A stretch of 64,000 bases of DNA from Tellurirhabdus rosea (lineage in GTDB: Bacteria > Bacteroidota > Bacteroidia > Cytophagales > Spirosomataceae), in contig NZ_CP111085.1 in NCBI RefSeq assembly GCF_026278345.1, positions 4,746,282 through 4,810,281 on the forward strand, in the 5' to 3' direction. The position numbers and the translations under genes were made by a program. Of this stretch, positions 1 through 10,064 are shown piece by piece (position 1 is the first letter of the stretch; every line of letters starts with the position of its first letter). The notes beneath the pieces were generated by a model. It searched no databases. It saw nothing but the letters and a program-made list of their open reading frames with translations, and was not told where the DNA came from.

Positions 1-660
1 GGCGATCCATTCGTCGTCCACCATATGTCGCGTTTCGGAGGTGAGGGGAATGTGGAGGCTGACGAGGTCGGCCTGGCTGAAAATCTCCTCCATAGACACC
101 TCCTGCGCGTAGGCGTCGCCGTAACCACTCCGGTATTTATCGTAACCAAGCACCCGGCAGCCGAAGCCCGACAACCGGCGGGCGGTGGCGCTGCCGTTGT
201 TGCCGTAGCCGATGATGCCCCAGGTGAGGCTGCCCAGCTCGTACCCGCGGTTGCCTTCCCGGTCCCAGACGCCCCGCCGCACCTCGCGGTCGGCTTTGAA
301 CAGGTTCGCCAGCAGACCCAGCACCATCCCGACGGTATGCTCGGCGACGGCATCGCGGTTGCCGGTTCCGGCATGAAACACCCGGATACCCCGGCGGCTC
401 GTTTCGGCCAGATCGATCAGGTCCAGCCCGGCTCCGGCCCGGCCGATGAAGCGGAGCCGGGGCCCGGCTTCCAGCAGGGAGGCGTCCACTTTGGTTTTAC
501 TGCGTATAAAAAGCCCTTCGTACCGGGCTAACTGTTCCAGCAGACCCTCCCGGTTGATGGTCGGCTGATAATCAAACTGAACATGCGCTCCTTCGAGCAT
601 TGGGAAAAGCGACGGGTGCATTTCGTCGGCAATCAGAATGGTCGGCTGTTGGTCGGACAT
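1..660 (-). CDS. D-isomer-specific 2-hydroxyacid dehydrogenase (3' end cut off by window)
   Basis: NAD-dependent dehydrogenase of the phosphoglycerate/hydroxypyruvate dehydrogenase family. The reading frame opens at ATG 658-660 and stays open for 220 codons to the window edge, so the C-terminal part, including the catalytic His, is missing. Residues 1-100 form the start of the substrate domain. The dinucleotide fold is clear: TWGIIGYGNNGSATARRL at about 146-163 (GxGxxG), followed by LGYDKY with an Asp at about 174 that usually selects NAD over NADP. The segment LVSLHIPLTSET at about 199-210 is also typical. The substrate cannot be told. Its 5' side faces pdxA, with a long inverted repeat between. 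Confidence 0.85.
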   Translation of the reverse strand, partial: MSDQQPTILIADEMHPSLFPMLEGAHVQFDYQPTINREGLLEQLARYEGLFIRSKTKVDASLLEAGPRLRFIGRAGAGLDLIDLAETSRRGIRVFHAGTGNRDAVAEHTVGMVLGLLANLFKADREVRRGVWDREGNRGYELGSLTWGIIGYGNNGSATARRLSGFGCRVLGYDKYRSGYGDAYAQEVSMEEIFSQADLVSLHIPLTSETRHMVDDEWIA

Positions 661-692
661 CCGTAGGTTTTTGTAACTTGCAGGGAAAAGTT

Positions 693-798
693 AAATTTTG
701 AATGATTGAATGACTGAATAGCTCCGCTATCCTGAGATTGGTGAAGCTACTTACCGCAGCGGCGGACTGCCAATCCGTCATTCAATCATTCAAAATTT
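693..798. repeat. Long inverted repeat between divergent genes (IR-1)
   Basis: A perfect 22-bp inverted repeat: left arm 693-714, right arm 777-798, built from the word TGAATGATTGAATGAC. The interior holds a GCTCCGC segment and a GC-rich module at 753-771 related to those in the hairpins at 4910, 23673 and 41683. It lies between two divergent gene starts, so it cannot be an ordinary terminator for either neighbour. Confidence 0.85.
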
Positions 799-822
799 CT
801 TCGGCGAAACTAACAAATGTAA

Positions 823-2064
823 ATGGAACAGCGCCAATCGGAACGAAAAAACGAGCGTCAGTTGGATAATGGGCAGGAATGGGGCGGATCAGAAAAAAAC
901 GGTCAGGACCGGCAGGGTCAGGATCGGCAGAATGCTAACCGTAACAACCCCGAACGCATTAACCCCGAAGACCGGCTGGTCATCGGCATCACGCTCGGCG
1001 ATTACAACGGCGTCGGGCCGGAAGTAATCCTTAAGGCTCTGCAAAACAATCGTTTGCAGAAGATTTGCACCCCGGTCATCTACGGCTCCATGCGGGTATT
1101 GAACCGGTATAAAAATATACTGCACCAGGCGGGACTCCCGATCAAGGACTGGAACCTGAACGGCATTCAGCAGGTAAGCGGGGCTAACCACCGCCTGACC
1201 AACGTCATTACCTGCTGGAACGAGCAGAACCAGAACGGTCAGAACAGCGATATTCAGCCCGGCAAAGTGACACCGGAGGCCGGGGCGGCCGCTTTAGCCT
1301 GTCTGCAGCGGGCTACCGAAGACCTGAAAGCGGGTCACCTCCACGCGGTGGTCACGGCGCCCATCAACAAGCACAACATTCAGAACGAGGAGTTTAAGTT
1401 TCCCGGACATACCGAGTACTTTGCCGCCCAGTTTGAAAACCGGGAAAATCTGATGTTTCTGGTGAGTCCGCAGCTCCGGGTGGGGGTCGTGACGGGGCAC
1501 ATTCCGCTGGGCCGCGTCCGTTCGTCGATCACGCGCGAGCGGGTTTTGCAGAAACTGAACCTGATGTACGCTTCGCTGCGGAACGATTTCGGGATTCGCA
1601 AGCCGCGGATCGCCGTGCTGGGCCTCAACCCGCACGCGGGCGAAAACGGGCTGCTGGGCAACGAGGAACAGGAAATTCTGATTCCGCTCATCAACGAACT
1701 GCGGCAGAAAGGCCAGCTGATCTACGGCCCCTTCCCGTCCGACGGCTTCTTCGGCACGCAGGGCTACCGGAAGTACGACGCCGTGCTGGCGATGTACCAC
1801 GACCAGGGCCTGATTCCGTTCAAAACGCTGGCGTTCGATGAGGGCGTCAACTTTACGGCGGGCCTGCCCATCGTCCGGACGTCTCCCGACCACGGCACCG
1901 CCTACGACATAGCCGGGAAAAACCTGGCCGACGAAAATTCCATGCTCCAGGCGATCTTCCTGGCCTGCGACATTGCCCGCACGCGCAAAGAGGCGGCCGA
2001 ACTCGAAACGAATGCATTAAAGAAAACGATTGGTCAGGAAGCCCTCAAAGGTGAACGGAACTGA
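823..2064 (+). CDS. pdxA: 4-hydroxythreonine-4-phosphate dehydrogenase PdxA
   Basis: Catalyses NAD-dependent oxidation of 4-phosphohydroxy-L-threonine in the DXP-dependent pyridoxal phosphate pathway, as a cytoplasmic metal-dependent dimer. The family start VIGITLGDYNGVGPEV lies near residue 53. Metal-ligand regions follow: KFPGHTEYF, GLNPHAGENG and MYHDQGLIPFK, then VRTSPDHGTAYDIAG near the C-terminus. The protein is 413 residues against about 330-360 for the family. The excess is a hydrophilic Q/N/R-rich N-terminal tail of about 50 residues containing a tandem GQDRQ repeat encoded by two 15-nt units at 901-930. No later ATG exists before the conserved core, so the 823 start was kept. It precedes yicC by 27 bp, probably as one operon. 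Confidence 0.95.
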   Translation: MEQRQSERKNERQLDNGQEWGGSEKNGQDRQGQDRQNANRNNPERINPEDRLVIGITLGDYNGVGPEVILKALQNNRLQKICTPVIYGSMRVLNRYKNILHQAGLPIKDWNLNGIQQVSGANHRLTNVITCWNEQNQNGQNSDIQPGKVTPEAGAAALACLQRATEDLKAGHLHAVVTAPINKHNIQNEEFKFPGHTEYFAAQFENRENLMFLVSPQLRVGVVTGHIPLGRVRSSITRERVLQKLNLMYASLRNDFGIRKPRIAVLGLNPHAGENGLLGNEEQEILIPLINELRQKGQLIYGPFPSDGFFGTQGYRKYDAVLAMYHDQGLIPFKTLAFDEGVNFTAGLPIVRTSPDHGTAYDIAGKNLADENSMLQAIFLACDIARTRKEAAELETNALKKTIGQEALKGERN

Positions 2065-2091
2065 TCGAACCAAAAACACACAACCTGAAAT

Positions 2092-2982
2092 ATGCTCAAA
2101 TCCATGACCGGGTTCGGCAGTGCGACGCAGGAGGCAGAGGGCCTTACGGTCACGGCGGAGCTCAAAACGCTGAATTCCAAATTTCTGGACATCTACTGCC
2201 GCATTCCCAAACAGTACTCCGACAAGGAAATCGAACTTCGTAACCTGCTGACCCACAAGCTGGAGCGCGGCAAGGTAGAACTGTCGCTGAACATCAGCCG
2301 TACGGCCGATCTGCGCCCCGGCGTGTCGGTCAACCGGCCGCTGGTGGAGGCTTACCTCGGCGATCTGCGCCAGACGGCCAACGGCATGCTCCTGACCATT
2401 CCGGACCACGAACTGTTTCGCCTGGCCCTGCAGCAGCCGAACGCCTACCTGACCGAAACGGTCGCCTCGCCCGAGAGCGCCAGTGGCGATTGGGAAGCCA
2501 TTCAGAGCGCCGTGCACGAAGCCATCCGCCGCTGCGACGAGTTCCGCCAGCAGGAAGGCAACGCCCTTGAAGTGAAATTCCGGGAGTACATCGCCGCCAT
2601 CAGCGACCGCCTGGCGCTGGTGGACGAACAGGATGCCCGGCGGATTCCGGCCGTGCGGGAACGCATCCGGACGATGGTCACCGACCTGCTCGGCAATGAG
2701 GATTTCGACCAGAACCGCTTCGAGCAGGAACTGGTGTACTACGTCGAGAAATTCGAGATTTCGGAAGAAAAAGTCCGGCTGAAAAATCACCTCGATTACT
2801 TCCTCGAAGTGCTGTCCACGGAAGAGGCCAACGGCAAAAAACTAAACTTCATTTCGCAGGAAATCGGCCGCGAAATCAACACCATCGGCTCCAAAGCCAA
2901 CGACGCCGCCATCCAGCGCCTGGTCGTGCAGATGAAGGACGAACTGGAAAAGATCAAGGAGCAGACGATGAACGTGATTTAA
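2092..2982 (+). CDS. yicC: YicC/YloC family endoribonuclease
   Basis: Full-length 296-residue member of the YicC family. It begins with the hallmark MLKSMTGFGSA and ends with the conserved DUF1732 block (LNFISQEIGREINTIGSKAN, then MKDELEKIKEQTMNV). YicC proteins are known as endoribonucleases acting on small or stress-related RNAs in the cytoplasm. The gene follows pdxA by 27 bp on the same strand, suggesting cotranscription. Transcription would end in the 39-bp-arm hairpin that starts 3 nt after the stop codon. Confidence 0.93.
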   Translation: MLKSMTGFGSATQEAEGLTVTAELKTLNSKFLDIYCRIPKQYSDKEIELRNLLTHKLERGKVELSLNISRTADLRPGVSVNRPLVEAYLGDLRQTANGMLLTIPDHELFRLALQQPNAYLTETVASPESASGDWEAIQSAVHEAIRRCDEFRQQEGNALEVKFREYIAAISDRLALVDEQDARRIPAVRERIRTMVTDLLGNEDFDQNRFEQELVYYVEKFEISEEKVRLKNHLDYFLEVLSTEEANGKKLNFISQEIGREINTIGSKANDAAIQRLVVQMKDELEKIKEQTMNVI

Positions 2983-2984
2983 AA

Positions 2985-3082
2985 TTAAGAGTTAAGAGTT
3001 AAAAATTAAAAGTAGGGCTCCGCTGATTCAGGACTTTTGCCTGGCGGAGCCCTACTTTTAATTTTTAACTCTTAACTCTTAA
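2985..3082. repeat. Long inverted repeat between convergent gene ends (IR-2)
   Basis: Perfect 39-bp arms (2985-3023 and 3044-3082) around a 20-nt loop. The outer part is A/T-rich and made of iterated TTAAGAG/TTAAAA words. The inner stem is GGGCTCCGC/GCGGAGCCC. It fills the gap between the stop codons of yicC (+) and the saccharopine dehydrogenase gene (-), where it could terminate transcription from both sides. Confidence 0.95.
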
Positions 3083-3083
3083 C

Positions 3084-4160
3084 TTATAATTCAATTTGGG
3101 CTTTTTCCCGCCGGAAAAACTGTCCGTTCCGGGTTTCGAGGAAGGCGTCGAAGGGGATTTCTTCCTGCTTGAGGAAGCCCTGCTGGGGCAGGAGGCCGTC
3201 GGCGACGAGTTCGACCACGGCGGCGACCGAACCGGCGGTGGTCCAGGAGATGGCCCGCCAGTGCTGCCCGTCGATCTGGCGCGGGTGATAGGCCCGGTAA
3301 AATTCTTCGCGTTCCAGCACACCGTCTTTCCAGCCTTCCACGACGGCGTAGACGTAAACCACGTCTTCCTGCACCGGCGGTTTGGCTTCGGTCAGAATCT
3401 GCTCGGCCAGTTCACGCTTGTTTTTCAGAATCAGTTCATACAGCAGAAAGCGCATCAGCTTCGCGTGGCCGGGGTAACGGATCGTCTTGTAATTGAGCGT
3501 GTCTACCTGCCCGGCGAAGGTTTCGCACATGGTGCCGAGGCCGCCCGAGGTGCTGAAGGCCTCAAATTCCTGCCCTTCGATGTTGATCACCTCAATGCCG
3601 TCCAGCGCCGGAACCATCTTGCCGACGCCGTTAGCGATCACTTCGCAGTCGTTTAGGTACTCGTTGATGACGCCCGCCGGTGACCAGGTGAACGAATAGC
3701 CGAGCAGGCCGTTCGGGTAGCGGGGCAGGGCACCCACGCGCAGTTCAATATCCCGCAGCTGGGTGAAGCGTTTGGCTAAATCGGCCCCGACGATGCCAAT
3801 CAGGCCCGGTGCCAGCCCGCACTGCGGCGCCATGACCGACCGGGACGTTTTGGCCATTTCGCGGATGGCCGTAGTCGTCGGAACGTCTTCCGTCAGGTCG
3901 AAATAATGAACGCCGAGTTCGTGCGCGGCGCGGGCAATGGGCAGGTTGAGGTTGTAGGGCAGGCAGGATACCACGGCATCGAAAGCGCCGAGGGTCTGCC
4001 GGATGGCCGCTTCGTCGGTGACGTCGCCCGACACGACCGGGAAAGGAAGTTCGTAAACGGGTTTTTGCCGGTCGAAGCCCGTCACGCTGAATCGTTTGTT
4101 GAGCAGGATGCCTACCAGAGAGCCGACCTTGCCCAACCCAACTACGAGGACATTTTTCAT
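3084..4160 (-). CDS. Saccharopine dehydrogenase family protein
   Basis: NAD(P)-dependent enzyme resembling the glutamate-forming saccharopine dehydrogenases. The N-terminus MKNVLVVGLGKVGSLVGILL carries the Rossmann GxGxxG motif. DAVVSCLPYNLNLPIARAA at about 60-80 and the segment following GVHYFDLTEDV match the family. The 358-residue length fits the short bacterial form. In the saccharopine pathway this enzyme makes or consumes aminoadipate semialdehyde. The aldehyde dehydrogenase at 12990-14516 resembles the enzyme of the next degradative step, so lysine catabolism is a reasonable inference, although the two genes are 9 kb apart. Confidence 0.85.
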   Translation of the reverse strand: MKNVLVVGLGKVGSLVGILLNKRFSVTGFDRQKPVYELPFPVVSGDVTDEAAIRQTLGAFDAVVSCLPYNLNLPIARAAHELGVHYFDLTEDVPTTTAIREMAKTSRSVMAPQCGLAPGLIGIVGADLAKRFTQLRDIELRVGALPRYPNGLLGYSFTWSPAGVINEYLNDCEVIANGVGKMVPALDGIEVINIEGQEFEAFSTSGGLGTMCETFAGQVDTLNYKTIRYPGHAKLMRFLLYELILKNKRELAEQILTEAKPPVQEDVVYVYAVVEGWKDGVLEREEFYRAYHPRQIDGQHWRAISWTTAGSVAAVVELVADGLLPQQGFLKQEEIPFDAFLETRNGQFFRREKAQIEL

Positions 4161-4286
4161 AGTTTGTGAAAGAAGTGGGAATGGATGTCGGTCGCCAAGT
4201 TACAAAAGCGGACGGGCAAAGCGGCAGGACAATAGCTTTTTTTGAAAGTTCTTCGCCTCCTGGCGCCTTTGCCGGAAATTCAGCCC

Positions 4287-4877
4287 ATGAAATTACCTCT
4301 TTCCTTTTACGAGCAGCACGACACCCTGACGCTGGCCCGGCAGCTGCTGGGCTGCGAGCTGGTCCACGAGAACGCGGACGGCCGCACGGCGGGTCTCATC
4401 GTCGAAACGGAAGCTTATCTCTGGGGCGATCCGGCCTGCCATGCGTACCGCAAAAAAACGCCCCGCAACGCCGCCATGTTCGGCCCGCCGGGGACGCTGT
4501 ACGTGTACCAGATCTACGGTATGTACCATTGCGTGAACATCGTCAGCGGTCCGGAAGGAATCGGGGAGGCGGTGCTCATCCGGGCGCTGCAACCGACGGA
4601 AGGCCTGGACCTCATGGGCCTGCGCCGCGGACTCGACCCGGCTACGCCGTTTGGCTTGCAGGGCCTGTGTAGCGGTCCGGGCAAACTCGTCATCGCGATG
4701 GGCATCGAACGCGGCGAGCACAATTTCTCCTCCCTGGAAACCGGCCCCCTGTTCATCCGCGCCCGCCCACTGCCCGATTTTGAAATGGTCACCACCACCC
4801 GCATCGGCATCACCCAGGGCGCCGACCTGCCGTACCGGTTTTATGTGAAGGGGAATCGGTTTGTGAGTAAGAAATGA
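4287..4877 (+). CDS. 3-methyladenine DNA glycosylase (AAG/MPG family)
   Basis: Base-excision repair glycosylase that removes alkylated purines. At 196 residues it shows the family blocks ARQLLGCELV, IVETEAYLWGDPACHAY (catalytic Glu in VETEAY), YVYQIYGMYHCVNIV, EAVLIRALQPTEG and GPGKL. The start was set at ATG 4287 (MKLPLSFYEQ); an in-frame upstream ATG at 4242 adds 15 unconserved residues. Its last codons and stop lie inside the left arm of a long inverted repeat shared with the convergent wrbA gene. Confidence 0.93.
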   Translation: MKLPLSFYEQHDTLTLARQLLGCELVHENADGRTAGLIVETEAYLWGDPACHAYRKKTPRNAAMFGPPGTLYVYQIYGMYHCVNIVSGPEGIGEAVLIRALQPTEGLDLMGLRRGLDPATPFGLQGLCSGPGKLVIAMGIERGEHNFSSLETGPLFIRARPLPDFEMVTTTRIGITQGADLPYRFYVKGNRFVSKK

Positions 4878-5000
4878 GTGAGTGAGTGAATGACTGAATG
4901 ACTGAATGAGCGGTCCGCCGCCGCGGTGATTAGCTCCGCAAATTTCAAATTGAGGCAGAGCCTCAGTCATTCAGTCATTCAATTATTCAATCATTTCTTA
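4868..5000. repeat. Inverted repeat overlapping two convergent stop codons (IR-3)
   Basis: Arms of TGAATGAC words (left from 4868, right to 5000) begin with the same TAAGAAATGA on both strands. Each arm therefore encodes the last residues (KK) and TGA stop of its gene: the glycosylase on + and wrbA on -. The interior carries the 18-nt GC module 4910-4927, identical to the one at 41683-41700. Confidence 0.85.
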
Positions 5001-5590
5001 AACCTCGTCGTCACTTCCACCACCCGGCGGCCCTGGAAGCGGGCGGCGTTCAGGGCGGTTTCGTCGGGGTCGAGGGTGCCGTTCTGGCTGGTGAACGAAA
5101 CGCCGTAGGGGTTGCCCGACTGAAATTGGATGGGGTCGGCATAGCCCGGCGCGACGATGATCGAACCCCAGTGGTAGAAGGTGTTCGAGAGGGCGAGAAT
5201 CGTGCTTTCGTGGCCGCCGTGCAGGGTGGCGGCACTGGTGAAGGCCGAGCAGATTTTGTTTACCAGCTTGCCCTGGCCCCAGAGCGGACCGGTGGCGTCG
5301 ATGAACTGCTTGAGCTGGGCGGCGGGCATTCCGTACCGGGTCGGGGCGCCCAGAATGATGGCATCGGCCCATTCCAGATCGGCCAGCGTGGCTTCGGGTA
5401 CGTCCTGGGTTTCGAGCCGGTGAGCCGACCAGCCTTCGTTGGAAGCAATGGCTTCTTCCGGAGCCAGTTCTTTCACTTTCAGGATTTTCACCTCCGCGGC
5501 TCCCGCCTGACGGGCTCCTTCGGCAACGGCCTGGGCAAGTTGGTACGTCGTGCCGGTCGCGCTGTAATAGATGATGGCTACGTTGACCAT
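4991..5590 (-). CDS. wrbA: NAD(P)H:quinone oxidoreductase, WrbA type
   Basis: Flavodoxin-fold FMN protein that carries out two-electron reduction of quinones in the cytoplasm. It has 199 residues, the usual length. The N-terminal phosphate-binding loop is IIYYSATGTTYQLAQA. GAPTRYGMPAAQLKQFID and GLWGQGKL-like residues (GPLWGQGKLVNK) follow, with FTSAATLHGGHESTILAL and PYGVSFTS near the C-terminus, all WrbA hallmarks. It is convergent with the glycosylase gene, and their 3' ends share an inverted repeat. Confidence 0.93.
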   Translation of the reverse strand: MVNVAIIYYSATGTTYQLAQAVAEGARQAGAAEVKILKVKELAPEEAIASNEGWSAHRLETQDVPEATLADLEWADAIILGAPTRYGMPAAQLKQFIDATGPLWGQGKLVNKICSAFTSAATLHGGHESTILALSNTFYHWGSIIVAPGYADPIQFQSGNPYGVSFTSQNGTLDPDETALNAARFQGRRVVEVTTRFKK

Positions 5591-5710
5591 ACGAATCGGT
5601 TTTTGGTGTGAATGGAATTAAGTGTACGTACACCAAAGACGGAATGCCGCCCGGAAGTTTCGGAATGCCCCCAAACTTGTCAATTTGTTATCGACTGGGT
5701 CCGGCGTTGA

Positions 5711-6190
5711 TCAGGGCCTGAGTACGATCGGATACGCGAAGTTGACCGGACTGATTACCTGACGGTTGTAGGTCAGCCTGGTCAGCTGCTGCCAGCCGTT
5801 GCAGCGGTCGTTGTTTCTGACCGTCTCCAGCCGCAGCCGCCCGACGAGTTGGCCGTTGTATTCCAGATAAAACTGCGCGGAATCCGCTTTGGGCGCTTCC
5901 TGAATCAGCGACCCGGCGCTGACCAGCAGGGGCGTTCCGCTGCTAGTGTTGCCTTCTTGGGGCGAAAAACGCAGGTACTGGGCGGGCGTTTTGACTCCTT
6001 TCTGATAGGAATACAGACTGACTTTGGTCTGCTCAACGGCCAGAGGCGGCGAAGAAAGCAGCAGGCTTAGCTCGGGCGGTGGGGCCTGACATTCCACATT
6101 CTTTTTCTCACAGGAAGAAAACAGGGAGGCAGAAGCCAGCGTAGTCGTCAGAAAAAACGTCAGCAGATTGGAGCGTAAAAGGATTTTCAT
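5711..6190 (-). CDS. Predicted lipoprotein of unknown function
   Basis: A 159-residue protein with a charged N-terminus, a hydrophobic stretch and a lipobox ending at Cys27 (ASLFSSC), so probably exported and lipidated. The mature part (ECQAPPPELSLLLSS and onward) has two further Cys and mixed polar/beta-prone sequence. I do not recognise a family. It is transcribed in the same direction as, and upstream of, wrbA, but 120 bp separate them. A word-type inverted repeat lies on its 5' side. Confidence 0.7.
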   Translation of the reverse strand: MKILLRSNLLTFFLTTTLASASLFSSCEKKNVECQAPPPELSLLLSSPPLAVEQTKVSLYSYQKGVKTPAQYLRFSPQEGNTSSGTPLLVSAGSLIQEAPKADSAQFYLEYNGQLVGRLRLETVRNNDRCNGWQQLTRLTYNRQVISPVNFAYPIVLRP

Positions 6191-6238
6191 AGCGTTAAAC
6201 AGACCCCAAAAAATGGCGGTTGGTTGGAAAACGGAAAG

Positions 6239-6332
6239 ATTTCTCGCAGATGTTCGCGGATTTCAGACGCAGATTTTCGCAGAAAAATCCGCGGGCATTT
6301 GCGCCTGAAATCCACGAACATCTGCGAGAAAC
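6239..6332. repeat. Inverted repeat with CGCAGATG words
   Basis: Outer arms (about 6239-6274 and 6297-6332) match at roughly 33 of 36 positions and use the words CGCAGATGTTCG and GGATTTCAG. A smaller nested palindrome lies inside. It sits just beyond the stop codon of the CocE-type gene at 6338 (minus strand), a 3'-end position. It shares its word theme with the repeat at 46826-46920. Confidence 0.85.
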
Positions 6333-6337
6333 AAGCT

Positions 6338-8254
<1,917 letters not shown>

Positions 8255-8328
8255 GGGTCGACGAAGTCAATTTCCCGCAACATAGTAGCTTCCCAGCAAA
8301 GTGGCAACGAGGAGGGGATGGTTGAATG

Positions 8329-8460
8329 TTGAATGATTGAATTTTGAATGGTGGAAGGGTCAGCCGCCGGGGCGAAAGAGCGGGTCGCTTGGCGGGAGCC
8401 GCCCTACCACCACCGCAACGGTTATTCTGTCATTCAATCATTCAAAATTCAATCATTCAA
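8329..8460. repeat. Long inverted repeat at lipoprotein gene 3' end (IR-4)
   Basis: Perfect 22-bp arms at 8329-8350 and 8439-8460 made of TTGAATGATTGAATT words, with a long 88-nt interior. The right arm contains the TGA stop of the minus-strand lipoprotein gene (8457-8459). Confidence 0.85.
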
Positions 8461-10049
8461 CGACAATACTCGTCGGTGTCCACCTCGATTACCCATTCGG
8501 CTTTGGCCAGCTTGTAGGCGGGCTGTTCGAACGGATAGCTGCCCTGGGCCGGACCGGCGCGGAAATCGTAGGTCTTGCCGACGGCCAGCTCGTAGGTTTC
8601 GATGCTGAACGAGGTTTTTCCGGCTTCGTACTTCAGAACCGGCAGGTTCTTCCACTCCTTCGTCCCCGTTTCGCGGTACTGGGCGTAAATCGTTTTGGTG
8701 GGCAACTTGGCTTCGTTCAACTGCGCGCAGGGAAACTGCAGGGCAATCCGGACGGCCACCGGCAGCACCGCCGGACGTTTGAACGACGACAGGTCGAGGG
8801 CGATTGTCTCGTTCGAACAGGCTTCCACGGCTCCCGAAGTTACCACGGTGCTGCTTTCGTTGTCGTACACCCGCAGCCGGACGCGGCTTCCCGAGGGCAG
8901 ATTGGCGAGCGAAACAAATTGCCCGTCGTTGATGGTGCTCCGGAACTCATTCGAGCCGGCCGCATTGCTGAGGGGCTGGCCCGTCGCGGCATCAATCACC
9001 TGGCAGCGATACAGCAGGTTGCCGGACGGAATCGGGCTGCTCACCCGGAAAATCGGTCCCGCATCGCAGACCGACTCGGTAAACGCGGCCATCCAGTACG
9101 ACAGGTGGGACACGCTGGTCACGTACTCCAGCGACCCCTGCGCGTTGCGCTCCACCTGACCGGCGGGTTCCTGCTGCCAGCGCTGGGTGGCTATGTCGTA
9201 GCTGAACAGCGGAATGACGTCGCCGGGCTGAATCAGGCGCTTTGTCACCGGGTTCATCGTGTGGGATTCGAGGGCAAACACCAGCCGCACAGGCTTCGAA
9301 AACGTTTTGACCGTCTGATAATCCTCGTTGAAAATCTCAATCTTCACGGCACCGGCCACCGCCTTGATCTGCTGGCTCGGTGCGTTGGCGCCGGGCTGCG
9401 CCAGGATGCCGTTGCCGGGCAGTTCGGCGGCCGCGGCCGTGACGGAGCTGGTTGTAACCGGCTGTACCTGAATGTTCAGCGGTCCGTCCACAGCTTGTCC
9501 GGAGCCGTCTTTCACCTGCGTTCCCTGCGCAATGCTGAGGAGGGTGGCCGTGGCACCGTCGGACGACGGGGCGCTGATGGTCACGGGAGCCTGCATCGTG
9601 CCGCTGGCATCGCTGACGGCTTTTGTTTCAATCGGGGCGGTGGCTGAGCCTTTCCGGAGAACGTCCAGAGCAAAACGGCGCGTGAGCAGGCTGTTCAGTT
9701 CGACGGGCTGGACCACGTCGGCGTAGCCGCTGGCCGTAGCCACGACCGAGAACCGCAGCGGACTGGTGGCCGAAGGAGCCGCCGCCGGGGAAACCGACAG
9801 GAAAAGCGTACCGTCTTCCAGAACCCGGTAACGTGCCGTGTTGAGCGGAGACACCACGCGGGCGGCGTCGGGACCCACCACTTTCACCGAAAAGTCCTTC
9901 GGCAGTTCACCCGTGGCTGTCCGGAAACGCATTTCGACCGAAACGGGCATGGGGTCCTTAAACTTCAGTTCGACATCCTGAACCGGGTTCTGACAGGCAT
10001 CCGACAGCACCGCCAGGCCCGCAAACAAATAGGGGATATATTTTTTCAT
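8457..10049 (-). CDS. Predicted large lipoprotein, paralogue A
   Basis: A 530-residue exported protein with a lipobox Cys19 (LSDACQNP). It is a clear paralogue of the protein at 10981-12561. Both share CQNPxxxVxLxFK at the mature start, an early beta domain (VVSPLNTARYRV / VVNTLNTKNFRI), PLRFxVVAxAxGYxDVVQP, a central block containing LPGNGIL / LPEGGIL, a late block REVGTKEWKNL-like (RETGTKEWKNL), and an ending EYC/EFC. The architecture suggests several immunoglobulin-like beta modules at the cell surface. Function is unknown. It follows the beta-barrel gene by 15 bp, so the two are probably cotranscribed. Confidence 0.75.
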   Translation of the reverse strand: MKKYIPYLFAGLAVLSDACQNPVQDVELKFKDPMPVSVEMRFRTATGELPKDFSVKVVGPDAARVVSPLNTARYRVLEDGTLFLSVSPAAAPSATSPLRFSVVATASGYADVVQPVELNSLLTRRFALDVLRKGSATAPIETKAVSDASGTMQAPVTISAPSSDGATATLLSIAQGTQVKDGSGQAVDGPLNIQVQPVTTSSVTAAAAELPGNGILAQPGANAPSQQIKAVAGAVKIEIFNEDYQTVKTFSKPVRLVFALESHTMNPVTKRLIQPGDVIPLFSYDIATQRWQQEPAGQVERNAQGSLEYVTSVSHLSYWMAAFTESVCDAGPIFRVSSPIPSGNLLYRCQVIDAATGQPLSNAAGSNEFRSTINDGQFVSLANLPSGSRVRLRVYDNESSTVVTSGAVEACSNETIALDLSSFKRPAVLPVAVRIALQFPCAQLNEAKLPTKTIYAQYRETGTKEWKNLPVLKYEAGKTSFSIETYELAVGKTYDFRAGPAQGSYPFEQPAYKLAKAEWVIEVDTDEYCR

Positions 10050-10064
10050 GAAAAGAGGCGTCTT

